Assembly (NCBI GenBank): GCA_043513815.1
Contig: CP121313.1
Coordinates: 3,720,001 to 3,784,000 of the forward strand
DNA from: JANQIO01 sp043513815
GTDB lineage: Bacteria > Pseudomonadota > Gammaproteobacteria > Pseudomonadales > Halieaceae
DNA length: 64,000 nucleotides
Reading direction: 5' to 3'
The stretch's first letter is position 1. Each line of letters opens with the position of its first letter. Shown in pieces: positions 1 to 9,030 of this stretch. Made by a program: the position numbers and the translations under genes. Under the pieces are notes generated by a model. The model saw nothing but the letters and a program-made list of their open reading frames with translations. It searched no databases and was not told the origin of the DNA.

Positions 1-776
1 CGGCCTTTTTCCTGCAAGGATTTCGCGGCGGGCAAGTGTTGAAGGTCGGCAGCGTCTACGCCCACCAGTACCGCACTGACGGGACAGCGGGCTGCGGCCA
101 AATCATCGAGGGCTTCCAGCAACACATCATGACCCTTGTAGGCCGTGCTGCGCCCTACCATTAATACCCTCAGCATTCCATTCTCATCCAACGGCCACCT
201 CGCGGGGGCAGCGGAATGATCCGGCACCGCTTCACGATAGAGCGGGATCACACAACATTTATCGCGAAACGCCACCAGCGGGCGACTGGAATCACGATAG
301 TTCGGCGAGGTCGCGATAACTGCGGCTGCCCTGCGCAATAGCAACCACTCCAGGGGCTTGTATAGCAGGCTATAGATCCACCGGCCAATCCGCTCCGCGG
401 GTTGAAAGGCGACGTCCGAGTGCCAGTGCAACACCCAGGGTACGCGCCAGGCCGGTGGACACAGCAGCAGCCAGCAAGCCGAAGGGTTTGGCAGATGGGC
501 GTGGATGACATCGGCCCGCCTGCTGGCCAGCACCCTGAACAACTGCACAGGGAACAGCGGCGCAATGGGCGTATAGAAAAAGCTACCGATAACCGGTGAG
601 CGCGACACCTCGACGCCCGACACTTCATCGGTGGACGCTTCATTTTTTCCACTGGCGTGAGCCAGCACCGTGACGCTGTGGCCGGCATCGATTGCGGCTT
701 CAGCCAGCTGCTGGGTGACCCGCTCAACACCGCCACGAAAGGGCCAATAGAATTTGCCGATGTGCAGGATATGCAT
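1..776 (-). CDS. Glycosyltransferase, GT4-like (partial, C-terminus outside window)
   Basis: This gene starts at an ATG at 776 and leaves the window at position 1, so about 258 N-terminal residues are visible. The protein begins MHILHIGKFYWPFRGGVERV, the N-terminal GT-B signature in which GGVER(V/I) forms the nucleotide-sugar/acceptor loop. A DVIHAHLPNP segment follows, and then an LRVLMVGRSTAYKGHDVLLEA stretch that corresponds to the start of the second Rossmann domain (GR....KG..). The family transfers a sugar from an activated nucleotide donor during surface polysaccharide or glycan assembly, normally on the cytoplasmic face of the membrane. The donor binding E-x7-E region is not visible because the gene is cut. 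The function class is well supported; donor and acceptor cannot be told. Confidence 0.85.
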   Translation of the reverse strand, partial: MHILHIGKFYWPFRGGVERVTQQLAEAAIDAGHSVTVLAHASGKNEASTDEVSGVEVSRSPVIGSFFYTPIAPLFPVQLFRVLASRRADVIHAHLPNPSACWLLLCPPAWRVPWVLHWHSDVAFQPAERIGRWIYSLLYKPLEWLLLRRAAAVIATSPNYRDSSRPLVAFRDKCCVIPLYREAVPDHSAAPARWPLDENGMLRVLMVGRSTAYKGHDVLLEALDDLAAARCPVSAVLVGVDAADLQHLPAAKSLQEKG

Positions 777-858
777 GGGATGATGGTATGCCCTGGACGG
801 CTGCGCGAAAAGCGTCGCCGCAAAAATTTAAGGCTTGCAGGAGGTGTTTCAGGAGGGC

Positions 859-888
859 AAAAAAAAAGGCAGCCCCGAAGGGCTGCCT
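859..888 (-). terminator. Rho-independent terminator of the secreted-protein gene
   Basis: Nine perfectly complementary bases, AGGCAGCCC (867-875) and GGGCTGCCT (880-888), enclose a CGAA loop. On the minus strand the stem is followed by an uninterrupted T run (A run at 859-867 on the plus strand). It lies 35 bases after the stop of the gene ending at 924 and 83 bases before the glycosyltransferase start, so it should separate the two minus-strand genes. Confidence 0.92.
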
Positions 889-923
889 CTGTTACTGCAT
901 CGTTTCTAACGACTAAGCAGGGC

Positions 924-2348
924 TTAGAAGGTAGAGAACGAGTTACCGTCGATAGAAACGGTGTAGGTCTGCACGTCCATGGAGCCGAACTCACCAGTAA
1001 CAACCGTGCGCAGCTTGTTAGCCGGAGCCGCACCAACCTCGAAGGTCGGATCAGCAGCCTGAATAGCCGCGTAGATGTCGTTGATGTTGATCTGCTGCGA
1101 GGAACCCTGAGCGCCGACAGTGTCAGTGCCGCCAGTTACTTCAGCCATCGTTACGGTGGGTGAGGTGTCGCCCGCATCGTTGACCATGCGGAAGAACACA
1201 CGACCTGCCGTACCTGACGTGTTAGATACACGGATAAAGTTGCGGTAAACGCCACCTTCGTCCGCCGGAGTCAGGGTCAGGTTGAGAACCTGGGTCTGGC
1301 CAGTGTTGCCCAGAGACGCCAGAGTCAGCGGTACGTCAGCTACCGTGAAGCCAGTTGCGGCAACAGGCATGTACGTTGCGGTGTAAGACGCTTCCGGAAT
1401 AACCGTAGTGCCGTCCACTTCCATACACAGAGTCACAACAGAGGTCGGGCCAGTCGCACCCAGTGTACCCAGGGGAGCAACCGGAGACGGTGCAAAGGTA
1501 ACCTGGTCACCGGCCATGTTGATCGTACCGGGGATCGGAGTACCGGCTGCACAGGTAGTAGCGCCTGCGTTAGCTACCAGATAAACACTGTCTGCCGCGC
1601 TGAAATCACCGTCGACCTCAATGGAGTGGCTTGCAACGATGTCTTCGATGTCGGCCGGAGTACCGTCCAGCAGTGAAGGCTGCGTAGCCACCTCTGCAAC
1701 GTAGAAGCTACCCAGTGAAGTGATCAGGCCACCACCTTCGAAATTCAGGCTGTCGTCTGCCACTTCGATATCAAGCGGAGCTTCTACCGGCGTTGTGCTT
1801 GCAGCACCGGTAACAGCGGAAGTCGCAACGCTTAGAGCCGGAGTGAAACCGGCCAGCGTGTTGGGGCCAGCGCTTGCCAGCAGACCGTTACCACCGCCTG
1901 CGCCAAACTCGAACAGCTGGTACTGAACGGTCGTAGAACCGGCCAGGCCCAAAGAAGCTGTCGGCGGAGCCGCAAACGAAAGGGACGCCACTGTGGTGTT
2001 GGGAACAGTTGCGGTGGCTGCTACTTCGAACAGTACGAAGCTTTCGCCGTCACCACCTGAAGACGTCACGATAGCCGTCGTGCCAGGTACCGTCAGGGTC
2101 GGGTCGCCAACAAAAGTAGCGCCGTTAGTCAGGTCGTAGCGGAAGAAGCGCGGTGCCGTATTGGTGATCGTAAATCCGATCGTAGCGTCAACGGTTTCAG
2201 TCGTCGCTACTTCCACACCAGTGCCGGCCAGAGTAATCTCTGAGGCGTAATTTACTGCGCCCACACTTGTTGGAACGTCCAGATCCACTGCATACGCCGT
2301 GCTAGCGGCAGCGCCGGCAACGGTCAGTGCAATTAAGCTTTTTTTCAT
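924..2348 (-). CDS. Large secreted protein of unknown function
   Basis: The 474-residue product begins with a clear Sec signal peptide (MKKSLIALTVAGAAAS, cleavage probably after TAYA). The mature part is rich in Ala, Thr, Gly and Val, acidic, poor in Lys, with only two Cys (near the middle, TTCAAG and TLCMEV), and looks like all-beta repeats. A C-terminal section around NFIRVSNTSGTAGRVFF resembles a small beta-sandwich. There is no transmembrane anchor, no PEP-CTERM sorting tail and no lipobox. The start has a good ribosome site (AGGGGA) and the gene has its own terminator, which suggests high expression. It follows a type II secretion operon on the same strand, so export by that system is a possible inference only. 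A surface-layer or extracellular matrix role is equally possible. I do not recognise the family. Confidence 0.75.
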   Translation of the reverse strand: MKKSLIALTVAGAAASTAYAVDLDVPTSVGAVNYASEITLAGTGVEVATTETVDATIGFTITNTAPRFFRYDLTNGATFVGDPTLTVPGTTAIVTSSGGDGESFVLFEVAATATVPNTTVASLSFAAPPTASLGLAGSTTVQYQLFEFGAGGGNGLLASAGPNTLAGFTPALSVATSAVTGAASTTPVEAPLDIEVADDSLNFEGGGLITSLGSFYVAEVATQPSLLDGTPADIEDIVASHSIEVDGDFSAADSVYLVANAGATTCAAGTPIPGTINMAGDQVTFAPSPVAPLGTLGATGPTSVVTLCMEVDGTTVIPEASYTATYMPVAATGFTVADVPLTLASLGNTGQTQVLNLTLTPADEGGVYRNFIRVSNTSGTAGRVFFRMVNDAGDTSPTVTMAEVTGGTDTVGAQGSSQQININDIYAAIQAADPTFEVGAAPANKLRTVVTGEFGSMDVQTYTVSIDGNSFSTF

Positions 2349-2777
2349 GTCTCATTTCCCCTAGGAAGAAATTGTTTATTCACAAATTGACTTTTCACCC
2401 CTCGCGAGTAGAGCTCAGGTGGATAAAAAAGCAATCCTTTTTTGGTGCCAGACCCCAGGAGGAAACCCCAGATCCCAGCGACTACAACTTACGCCGACAA
2501 GAAACCGTAGGGCCTGTCGAAGCCAAGCCGAAGCCAACGTTACACCCTCAAAATCGCGATGTAAAGCACCGCTAAGCCGTGAACACCGTCAGTCCCTCAA
2601 CGAGTGTCAGCTACACACTCAGCGACTGACACATCCCTGCAAGTCCACGGATTGCGGGGGTAACGAGAGTTTTATAGACCATATAAATGACAAATACAAA
2701 TCACCGCACCCTTGCTTCCGACCTTTTACCGGGAAAACTGTGAAGAATGTCCCAAATCTACCCGAAAAGCGTCTCCG
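2349..2777. other. 429-bp intergenic region with a 7-bp inverted repeat
   Basis: No coding sequence is convincing here. The region should contain the promoter of the leftward secreted-protein gene and the end of the secretion operon. GTGTCAG (2604-2610) and CTGACAC (2626-2632) form an inverted repeat around a 15-base spacer; it could be an operator or a weak hairpin. No T-rich terminator is evident after gspD, so readthrough into the secreted-protein gene is possible. Confidence 0.4.
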
Positions 2778-4835
2778 TTACGGTTTCCCGGTCAGCTTGT
2801 TGGCCTCACCGAAGCGTTTACGAAGGGCCTCGGTAGCGCCCCGCGCAGCGCCATCATCGCCCACCACATAGGCCTGAATCAGGATCATTACTTCGTTGCG
2901 CGTATTTTCCCGGCGATTCTGCTGGAACAGCGGCCCGATGAGCGGCATGTCGCCAAGCAGAGGGATCTGTTCTGTGTTGTAGGTCTCATTCTCGGCAATC
3001 AACCCGCCAATGATGACGGAGCCGCCATTGCTCAGGGTCAGGTTGGAGATCACGCGACGACTAAAGATGCTCGGATTCTCCTGGTCGGCGCCACCGGCCA
3101 GGGCCTCGCTCACCTCCTGCTGCACCTGCAGGTCCACCCGGTCGCCGGAATGCACCGTGGGGATCACACTCAGAATGAGGCCCGTCTTGCGGTACTGGAT
3201 GTTCCGGTTCACAGAACCGCCGGGTATATCCGGTGCCGACACCTCGCTGGTCACCACCGGAATCTCGGTGCCCACCTCCATGGTGGCCTCCGAGCCGCTC
3301 TTTACCATCACGTGGGGGCGCGACAGGATGTTGACGCGGCTGTCCTGGTCGAACAGGCGCAGGATAGCTTTTACATCGCCGGCGTTGTTCAGTACCCGCG
3401 CCGTCAGGCTGCCCGCCTCTGGCGCCAGCAGCGACTGGAATTCCAGGTCGTAGTCGAACAGTGTGGCACTCGCTTCCAGCCAGTCGATACCGGAGGCAAA
3501 GTTGTCTGTCAGCGTGACGGAGGCCAGCGTGACCTCCACCAGCACAAGCCGCGCCGGCCGGTCCATCTTGCGCAGGATGGGCAGCAGCTTTTCCCACTGA
3601 GAGGCCGTCATGTTCAGCACCAGGCCATTGCGGTTTTCATCTACCACCACCATATTGCCTTCCGTGCGGCGAGTACCCGAGACCTGCCCCTCCGAGGCCT
3701 GGGCTTCGATACTGCGGAGAGCCGGCATCAACTGCTGGATGTCCGCGGCCATGTCTTGCGCCTGGGTGTTCCGCACCTGGTAGTAGTGCAGCAACCGCTC
3801 ATCCTTGTTGTTGCTGGGCACATCCAGCCGGATGGCCCAGTCCTGGATGTGGTCCAGCGTTGGCTGGTCGCCGGCAAAGGCCACCACCGACTCGGATTCC
3901 TCGATAGGCAGCACAATCACTGAGCCGGTAGGCGGGCTGGTCGAGGCAGAATAGCCCTCGGCCTTGAGGACATCGACCAGCTTCTGGGCCAGCACCCTGG
4001 CACTCAGATAATAAGGGCTGATGGCGATAGAGAACTTGCCGCGCATCAGCGGCTGGTCAAGCACCTGGATTGTCTCGATGGCATAGCTGACCAGTTCTGG
4101 CGAACCCTTCAGCAACAGAGAGTTACGCTCAAGGTCGTCGAACACTTCCAGGCTTTTACCCGCGAATATCCGCTCCAACCAATTGGTGGCATTTGCCGGC
4201 CGTACCACTGTCAGCGGCACAAACTGGAAGATGGTCCGGTGTGACAGGGGCACATCCGGCAGCGCCGTGCCCGTTACCAGTAGAGGCGGACGATCGGCGC
4301 CGCGGGACAACTTGGGATAGAAACGCATGACTCGGCCCTCCCTGGCAATGCCCACACCGTATTGCCCCAGCACGTCGGCGGACATCTTCGCCAGGTCATC
4401 GAGACTCTGCTTGCCCACAGCGCGCAGAGTCACCAGATCGGTGAGCCCCTGCAGGGCAGGATCCAGGGTGTAGCTCTCGCCCAGCAGGTTGCCGTACACC
4501 TCGTTGATAAAGGCCGGCAGCGGGATGCCGTTGAAATTGACCTCGATCTTCACGTCTGCGTAGTCGGTTTGGGGCAATTCCACTTCCACGAGATCAGCGG
4601 ACCTGTTGTCCGGAGCAGCGGGCGTCCGGGTAAAGATCGGGCCGCCGGCGGCGGACGCCCCGATGGATGGCTCAGCCAGGTCTTCTTCTATGGGGCCGGC
4701 GCTCTTCTCCAGGTATTCATCGTACTCATCAGGCTCCCGCTCATAATCCCGGGGCTCCCAGAGCTCGCAGGCAGGAAGAGTCACCAGCAGAAGCAGGCAC
4801 ATCAATGGTCTAATTATTTGCATGGTTTTTCGCAT
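2778..4835 (-). CDS. gspD: Type II secretion outer-membrane secretin GspD
   Basis: This 685-residue secretin forms the outer-membrane ring through which folded exoproteins leave the cell. It begins with a lipoprotein signal (LLLLVTLPAC, lipobox Cys near residue 23), followed by an acidic linker, N-domain repeats and the secretin core. Core signatures include VEVTLASVTL, VGTEIPVVT, YRKTGLILSVIPTV and VIIGGLIAENE, followed by PLLGDMPLIGPLF, which are diagnostic of the secretin family. The lipidated N-terminus suggests that it may reach the outer membrane without a separate pilotin, which is an inference. It is the last gene of the operon and starts 5 bases after the gspC-like gene. Initiation could be at 4835 or at the ATG at 4823. 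Confidence 0.93.
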   Translation of the reverse strand: MRKTMQIIRPLMCLLLLVTLPACELWEPRDYEREPDEYDEYLEKSAGPIEEDLAEPSIGASAAGGPIFTRTPAAPDNRSADLVEVELPQTDYADVKIEVNFNGIPLPAFINEVYGNLLGESYTLDPALQGLTDLVTLRAVGKQSLDDLAKMSADVLGQYGVGIAREGRVMRFYPKLSRGADRPPLLVTGTALPDVPLSHRTIFQFVPLTVVRPANATNWLERIFAGKSLEVFDDLERNSLLLKGSPELVSYAIETIQVLDQPLMRGKFSIAISPYYLSARVLAQKLVDVLKAEGYSASTSPPTGSVIVLPIEESESVVAFAGDQPTLDHIQDWAIRLDVPSNNKDERLLHYYQVRNTQAQDMAADIQQLMPALRSIEAQASEGQVSGTRRTEGNMVVVDENRNGLVLNMTASQWEKLLPILRKMDRPARLVLVEVTLASVTLTDNFASGIDWLEASATLFDYDLEFQSLLAPEAGSLTARVLNNAGDVKAILRLFDQDSRVNILSRPHVMVKSGSEATMEVGTEIPVVTSEVSAPDIPGGSVNRNIQYRKTGLILSVIPTVHSGDRVDLQVQQEVSEALAGGADQENPSIFSRRVISNLTLSNGGSVIIGGLIAENETYNTEQIPLLGDMPLIGPLFQQNRRENTRNEVMILIQAYVVGDDGAARGATEALRKRFGEANKLTGKP

Positions 4836-4840
4836 TTGAT

Positions 4841-5326
4841 TTATTTCTTTTGGTATAGGAACAAGCTGCGTTCCTCACCGTCTTCAGACACCCGCATGGA
4901 TTGCTCTGTCAGTGCCAGCACACGGGTGCCATCCCCGAATGCCTCACCGACCCGGTAGCGCTTGACCCGGCCGGACTCCGCCACCAACGCGAAGCTGTCA
5001 GGGCCCTCAAGTAAAACCCCCACAAAATGCCAGCTGGGCGGTGGCGGCAGTGCATTGGCGACCGCCTCCTGCCCGGACTCTTCTGTGGATTCCTCCGGCT
5101 CCGGCTCGCGGGGAACCAGCCAGCGGTAGCGCTCGCGGAAGCCATCGGCGGCACGCCGGTAATCCTCTTCGCCGCGCACCGCGACCGGACCCAGGGACCA
5201 GGCCTCATCCCCCGCCGCACGCCGGGCCTCGCTGCCGCTGCGCAAGTCCATCATCGCTACCCCCAACAGTGCAGTGAGTAGCGAGAAGATCGCGGCGCTG
5301 CCGATAATCACCAGGTACTTGCGCAT
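4841..5326 (-). CDS. gspC: GspC-like inner-membrane protein of type II secretion
   Basis: The 161-residue product has one N-terminal membrane helix (LVIIGSAAIFSLLTALLGVA), a charged, Pro/Glu-rich periplasmic linker and a small C-terminal domain (WHFVGVLLEGPDSFALV ... RVKRYRVGEAF). This C-terminal piece matches the HR-domain pattern of GspC, or of PilP in type IV pili, both of which connect the inner-membrane platform to the secretin. Its position directly before gspD supports that role. It overlaps gspM by one base (5326). In classical operons gspC comes first; here it sits near the end. The assignment is from position and architecture, because the sequence itself is divergent and lacks a PDZ domain. 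Confidence 0.7.
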   Translation of the reverse strand: MRKYLVIIGSAAIFSLLTALLGVAMMDLRSGSEARRAAGDEAWSLGPVAVRGEEDYRRAADGFRERYRWLVPREPEPEESTEESGQEAVANALPPPPSWHFVGVLLEGPDSFALVAESGRVKRYRVGEAFGDGTRVLALTEQSMRVSEDGEERSLFLYQKK

Positions 5327-5928
5327 CAGCCCGACTCCGTCCGAAACAGATACTGCATCTCTACTTCAACCCGGACCTTCTCAGCGGTCAGCCCGCGCAC
5401 CATCTTCAGACGCTCGATGCGGCCGTAGTTGGCGCGGGTCTCGAGATCAGCCAGAAAATCCCTGGCTATCACGCCTTCAACAACCCCCTGCACCGTGGCA
5501 CTCACCTGCCACAACTCGCCATCCCGCAGCGGCCGCGGCTCCTGAACATCCAGTCGCAACTTGCGAGCCCCGGCTTCCTGGATCGTCTGCTGCAGGAGGG
5601 AGCGCACCTGGGCGCCGGCCCGTCCACTGGTCGCTACCACGGGGAAAGTGACCTGCAATTCCCTCAATGCCGCCTGGCTGCGATCGGCCCTTTCCAGCCA
5701 GTATTGCTGGGCCTGAATGGCCTGCAGACGATCTCGACGCTTGTCAACTTCCACCAGATCGCTGCGGGCCGCCGCGGCTGCATCAGACAGCACCAGCAGC
5801 AGGTACAGCAGCAGCAATCCCCAGATTGCCAGCAGTCCGATCCGCAGGCGCCGGTTGCTCTCCCATTCGGCCTGTAGCTGCCTGAGCTCATGCAGCGGCA
5901 ATCTCGACGCCAGCGCCTCAAACCTCAT
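5326..5928 (-). CDS. gspM: GspM/PilO-like inner-membrane platform protein
   Basis: This 200-residue bitopic protein has a short cytoplasmic N-terminus, one membrane helix (IGLLAIWGLLLLYLLLVL, about residues 29-46), a periplasmic coiled coil (SDLVEVDKRRDRLQAIQAQQ) and a C-terminal ferredoxin-like domain. This is the layout of GspM/PilO, which dimerises with GspL/PilN in the secretion platform. The start overlaps the gspL stop by four bases (ATGA at 5925-5928), indicating translational coupling. The exact family is inferred from position between gspL and gspC and from the topology. Confidence 0.75.
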   Translation of the reverse strand: MRFEALASRLPLHELRQLQAEWESNRRLRIGLLAIWGLLLLYLLLVLSDAAAAARSDLVEVDKRRDRLQAIQAQQYWLERADRSQAALRELQVTFPVVATSGRAGAQVRSLLQQTIQEAGARKLRLDVQEPRPLRDGELWQVSATVQGVVEGVIARDFLADLETRANYGRIERLKMVRGLTAEKVRVEVEMQYLFRTESG

Positions 5929-7034
5929 GTGCCGGCCACCTGCTCATCGTCAGCGTCGGTAAAGCGCCAGCCCGGCGCCAATTCCGCGGTGATGCGCATC
6001 CGCCCTTTTACCCGGTCATCCCCCACGCGCTGTTTCACCAGCCAGGGAACACCTTCGAAAAGGGTCAATAATTCCGCGGCCGACAGCTCCTCCGCCGTCA
6101 CCGAAATCGCAATGCCCTCCGACTGGAACTCCCAGGCCATAAGGTGCACTTCGCGGCCCTCAGCCCGGGCCCGGGCAAGATGATCCAGCAAATCGGACAG
6201 GTACTGCAGTTGCAGTGGCCCCGCGCGCAGCGAAGTCATGCTTTCAATATCATCCAGCGCCGCCAACGCCTCGTCGCGGGCAGAGAGAACCGGCGTCACC
6301 GCCTGGTTGAGCTCCGCGATATCTGCTTCGGCAGCGCCGACGGCCACCGAGGCATAAGCGATACCCGCCAGCTGGTAACTGGCCGCGACCAGGAACAGGG
6401 CAAAGAACAACACAAACAGGGTCGACTCGGCTCGCAGGAAGGGCAGCAACATGGATTTCAGCGGCGCCGCCGCGAATGAAGCCAGGCTGCTCTCTGCCGG
6501 CTCAGGCACCGACTCGACCGGCGGCAGGTCGAACAGCATGCGAAACTGGTTCCAGCTCTTCAGACTCGGGTGCTCGGCCCACCAGCGGGACTGTACCTGC
6601 CGGGATTCACGAAAGCCCCTGCCTTCAAACCCCTCGATGCACGCCACCAATTGAACCTTGGCATCACCCGGTTCTGTCCCGGGCGACCGCATCACCGATT
6701 CGGGCAGGATAGCATCGGGAGTGACACCGCATTCGCGGCAACGGGATCGCCGCAGCTCGCCATCCCAGGCCCAGACCAGCGCCCGATTTCCGAAGGTCTG
6801 AAAGTGGTATTCGGGGTCGTCAAAAGGTGCCCATTCGCGCACCTGCATGCGCAGGAACGCGTCGAGCTCTGCAGCCGAGACGCTGCTGATATCCACAGAC
6901 CGAAACACACAGAGAGAGCGCGCCACCACCCATTCGACCCACAGGGCCGAATCGTCAGGCGACAGGACGCCGGCTTTCGTCTGGCTATATCTACAGGACG
7001 AAAGCAGGTAATTGCGCAGCTTTTGCAGATTCAC
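5925..7034 (-). CDS. gspL: GspL-like platform protein of type II secretion
   Basis: The 369-residue product has a cytoplasmic actin-like N-terminal half, one membrane helix near residue 205-225 (LFVLFFALFLVAASYQLAGI) and a periplasmic coiled coil plus ferredoxin-like domain. GspL recruits the ATPase GspE to the inner membrane through its cytoplasmic part and pairs with GspM in the periplasm. Its 5' end overlaps gspK by 44 bases, a larger overlap than elsewhere in the operon; I kept the ATG at 7034 because no better start is visible just downstream. Sequence divergence from classical GspL is strong and the call leans on gene order and topology. Confidence 0.75.
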   Translation of the reverse strand: MNLQKLRNYLLSSCRYSQTKAGVLSPDDSALWVEWVVARSLCVFRSVDISSVSAAELDAFLRMQVREWAPFDDPEYHFQTFGNRALVWAWDGELRRSRCRECGVTPDAILPESVMRSPGTEPGDAKVQLVACIEGFEGRGFRESRQVQSRWWAEHPSLKSWNQFRMLFDLPPVESVPEPAESSLASFAAAPLKSMLLPFLRAESTLFVLFFALFLVAASYQLAGIAYASVAVGAAEADIAELNQAVTPVLSARDEALAALDDIESMTSLRAGPLQLQYLSDLLDHLARARAEGREVHLMAWEFQSEGIAISVTAEELSAAELLTLFEGVPWLVKQRVGDDRVKGRMRITAELAPGWRFTDADDEQVAGT

Positions 7035-8031
7035 TCTCGAGGTCTCTGGACAGGGGGCGGCGGTGGTTGTTCTCGAATATCCAGGGTGCGGGTTGCTGGT
7101 CGCCAGCGGAGAACTTTACAGAATATTCCCTGCATTGTCGCTCGCCGTCCAGCCAGAAGCGCATCCGCATTTCATAGGACGGCCGCGGCATGGCCGTCAG
7201 CGCTTCACCGGATTGCATGCGCGTGAGCCACTCCGACAAATCTCCATCAGGTTCGCCTTCGCCGTGACGCAGGGCCAGCAGTTTGTCCACCAGTTCAGCA
7301 TTGGCACCGGGCATTTTCAACAACACTTCCCGTGGCGCCATGGATGGATTGGGCATACCGCCCCAGGCCAGGCTGACGATGGCCGGGAATGCATCATCTT
7401 TCCAGATGGCATCAATCTCTTCCCAACCCAGAACACCCTGCAACTGGAAAATGCTCTCCAACCGGCTGTTCGGCGGTGGCGCCAGGCCGGCGAAACGGTA
7501 CTCGGTGGCCTCAGCACCGTTGATCCTCACCAGATCATCGGCATCCACATAGTCAGCAAGCCGGGAGGCAAGGACATCAGCCAACTGATACTCCACGCCC
7601 TGGCTCAACAACAGGTCGCGAGTGCGTACCGGGGTTTCCGGCACCAGACCCCACAAGCCGCTCTCGTCCTGGATGGCAAAGCGCGCCTCCCCGTAACCCA
7701 GGTAGGGAGTCCCATCGAATATGATGTCTGGGATACCCTGCCTCACCACGGCGCCGAAGCCGTCGCCTTTTTCCAGTTCCCGGTCCTCAGAGGACTCCAG
7801 GAATATTCCCGAGCGGCCCACCTGCGCCGTGGCAATCTTGTACAGCAGGGTGGCGCGGGTACTTAACTCCTCTACGCGGCCGCGGGCACCGTCCACTCGC
7901 GCCGCGGCCAGCGACAAGGAGCGGCCGTACCACTCGCCGATCGCAGCAGCGGCAATGCTGAGAAAAGCCAGCACCCAGATGGTGGACACCAGGATGTAGC
8001 CTCTGTTTGTCGTTTTGTCGAACACCATCAA
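6991..8031 (-). CDS. gspK: Minor pseudopilin GspK
   Basis: This 346-residue protein has a short prepilin leader (TTNRG|YILVSTIWVLAFLSIAA), a hydrophobic N-terminal helix and a large periplasmic domain, as expected for GspK, the largest minor pseudopilin, which caps the pseudopilus tip with GspI and GspJ. Supporting segments include ARFAIQDESGLWGLV and RLADYVDADD, the D-E-x-G-x-x-x-(L/I) and helix-hairpin-like motifs usual in this family. Position after gspJ with a 4-base overlap (8028-8031) fits. Unlike the other pseudopilins the residue at +5 after cleavage is not the usual Glu, which is normal for GspK. Confidence 0.9.
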   Translation of the reverse strand: MMVFDKTTNRGYILVSTIWVLAFLSIAAAAIGEWYGRSLSLAAARVDGARGRVEELSTRATLLYKIATAQVGRSGIFLESSEDRELEKGDGFGAVVRQGIPDIIFDGTPYLGYGEARFAIQDESGLWGLVPETPVRTRDLLLSQGVEYQLADVLASRLADYVDADDLVRINGAEATEYRFAGLAPPPNSRLESIFQLQGVLGWEEIDAIWKDDAFPAIVSLAWGGMPNPSMAPREVLLKMPGANAELVDKLLALRHGEGEPDGDLSEWLTRMQSGEALTAMPRPSYEMRMRFWLDGERQCREYSVKFSAGDQQPAPWIFENNHRRPLSRDLESESAKAAQLPAFVL

Positions 8032-8624
8032 ATCCCCAACTGATCATCAATTTGCGGCCGCGGTGTGCGGCGGCCGAGCACCGCCACGTGCCAAAGTTCC
8101 TCTCCATCGAGGGCGGGTATGCTCAAAGCCAGCCCCGCGGGCCACTGCGGTCCGTCCTGCTTGGACTGCCAACGACCCACATACGTTCCCCTGGCATCCA
8201 ACGCCCTGAATTGCACTGGATTTACCAGCTCCCGGTTATCGATCTGCATCAGCGTATAGGCATCGCCCTCCCCCTCCCGATAGCGCAGCTCGGTGACCTC
8301 GCCGAGGTTGATCAGACTGAGCTCGAAGGGCGTCGGGACGCCGCCCCCCGAGGCCAGCGGGGATAAGGTCAAACCGCGCAGCGAGGTCGGCGACAGTTCG
8401 AAGGGGTGATCGCGGCTGGCCCGGGCGCCGGCGATCAGTTGCCTTACCCAGTGCTGCTGCAACTGGGTAGTGCGAAACACTCGGGTACGCTCGCCCATAC
8501 GCTGCTCTATCTGTAATACCTGACCGACACCGTCCATCAGCAGCAGGCTGAGCATGGACGTAATGACCAGCACAACGAGCACTTCCAGCAAAGTGAACCC
8601 GGCAGGGGGGCGACTAGATGCCAA
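8028..8624 (-). CDS. gspJ: Minor pseudopilin GspJ (TTG start)
   Basis: The product (about 198 residues from the chosen start) has the prepilin motif G|FTLLEVLVVLVITSMLS near its N-terminus, with the conserved Glu at +5 needed for processing and assembly. GspJ is part of the GspI-J-K tip of the pseudopilus. There is no ATG in a sensible place: I chose a TTG at 8624 because AGGAG stands exactly 7 bases upstream and because it gives a normal short leader of nine residues. This start lies inside the end of gspI (11-base overlap). A longer reading frame from 8738 would give an unlikely 47-residue leader. Confidence 0.85.
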   Translation of the reverse strand: MASSRPPAGFTLLEVLVVLVITSMLSLLLMDGVGQVLQIEQRMGERTRVFRTTQLQQHWVRQLIAGARASRDHPFELSPTSLRGLTLSPLASGGGVPTPFELSLINLGEVTELRYREGEGDAYTLMQIDNRELVNPVQFRALDARGTYVGRWQSKQDGPQWPAGLALSIPALDGEELWHVAVLGRRTPRPQIDDQLGI

Positions 8625-9030
8625 TGCGTCGCTCCTGGCCTGAAGTGAGCCGATAACCCACCTGGCGCAGCTCAAGTTTCTGGCGGTCAAGCCCGGGCCG
8701 TTCCAGTACCACCTCGAGGTTGTATAGGCCCAGCTCATACGCGCGCGTCATGTTGCCGCGCTGTATCGGCTCGACCAGCTCACTATCCCAATTCAGCGTC
8801 ATTTCCCCCAATCGCACCGAGCCGCTGGGATCCTCCATGGGATTGACTGTAGACAGGTAGTCAATGGCATTGTCGAGGTCCGTGGTCTCTATGGCGATAT
8901 CACCGAAGCGAGCGGTACCGATCATCATGGAATTGATCCAGGCGTAAAGCCCTAGCGCCGAGGTGGCGAACACAGTGATCGCCACGATGGCCTCGAGTAA
9001 CGTAAAGCCGCGCTGCTGTCTTACCATCAT
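8614..9030 (-). CDS. gspI: Minor pseudopilin GspI
   Basis: This 138-residue pseudopilin starts MMVRQQRG|FTLLEAIVAITVFA, a type IV prepilin signal with Glu at +5. GspI nucleates the tip complex with J and K. The ATG at 9030 overlaps the gspH stop (ATGA, 9027-9030), so I prefer it to the longer frame that begins at 9048. The C-terminal region GLYNLEVVLERPGLDRQKLEL is typical of the GspI globular domain. Confidence 0.88.
   Translation of the reverse strand: MMVRQQRGFTLLEAIVAITVFATSALGLYAWINSMMIGTARFGDIAIETTDLDNAIDYLSTVNPMEDPSGSVRLGEMTLNWDSELVEPIQRGNMTRAYELGLYNLEVVLERPGLDRQKLELRQVGYRLTSGQERRIGI

Noticed and set aside
2712..3923. 403-codon open frame on the plus strand
   Set aside because: It is antisense to gspD, with a composition (His/Gln/Arg-rich) typical of the shadow of a GC-rich gene and no ribosome site.
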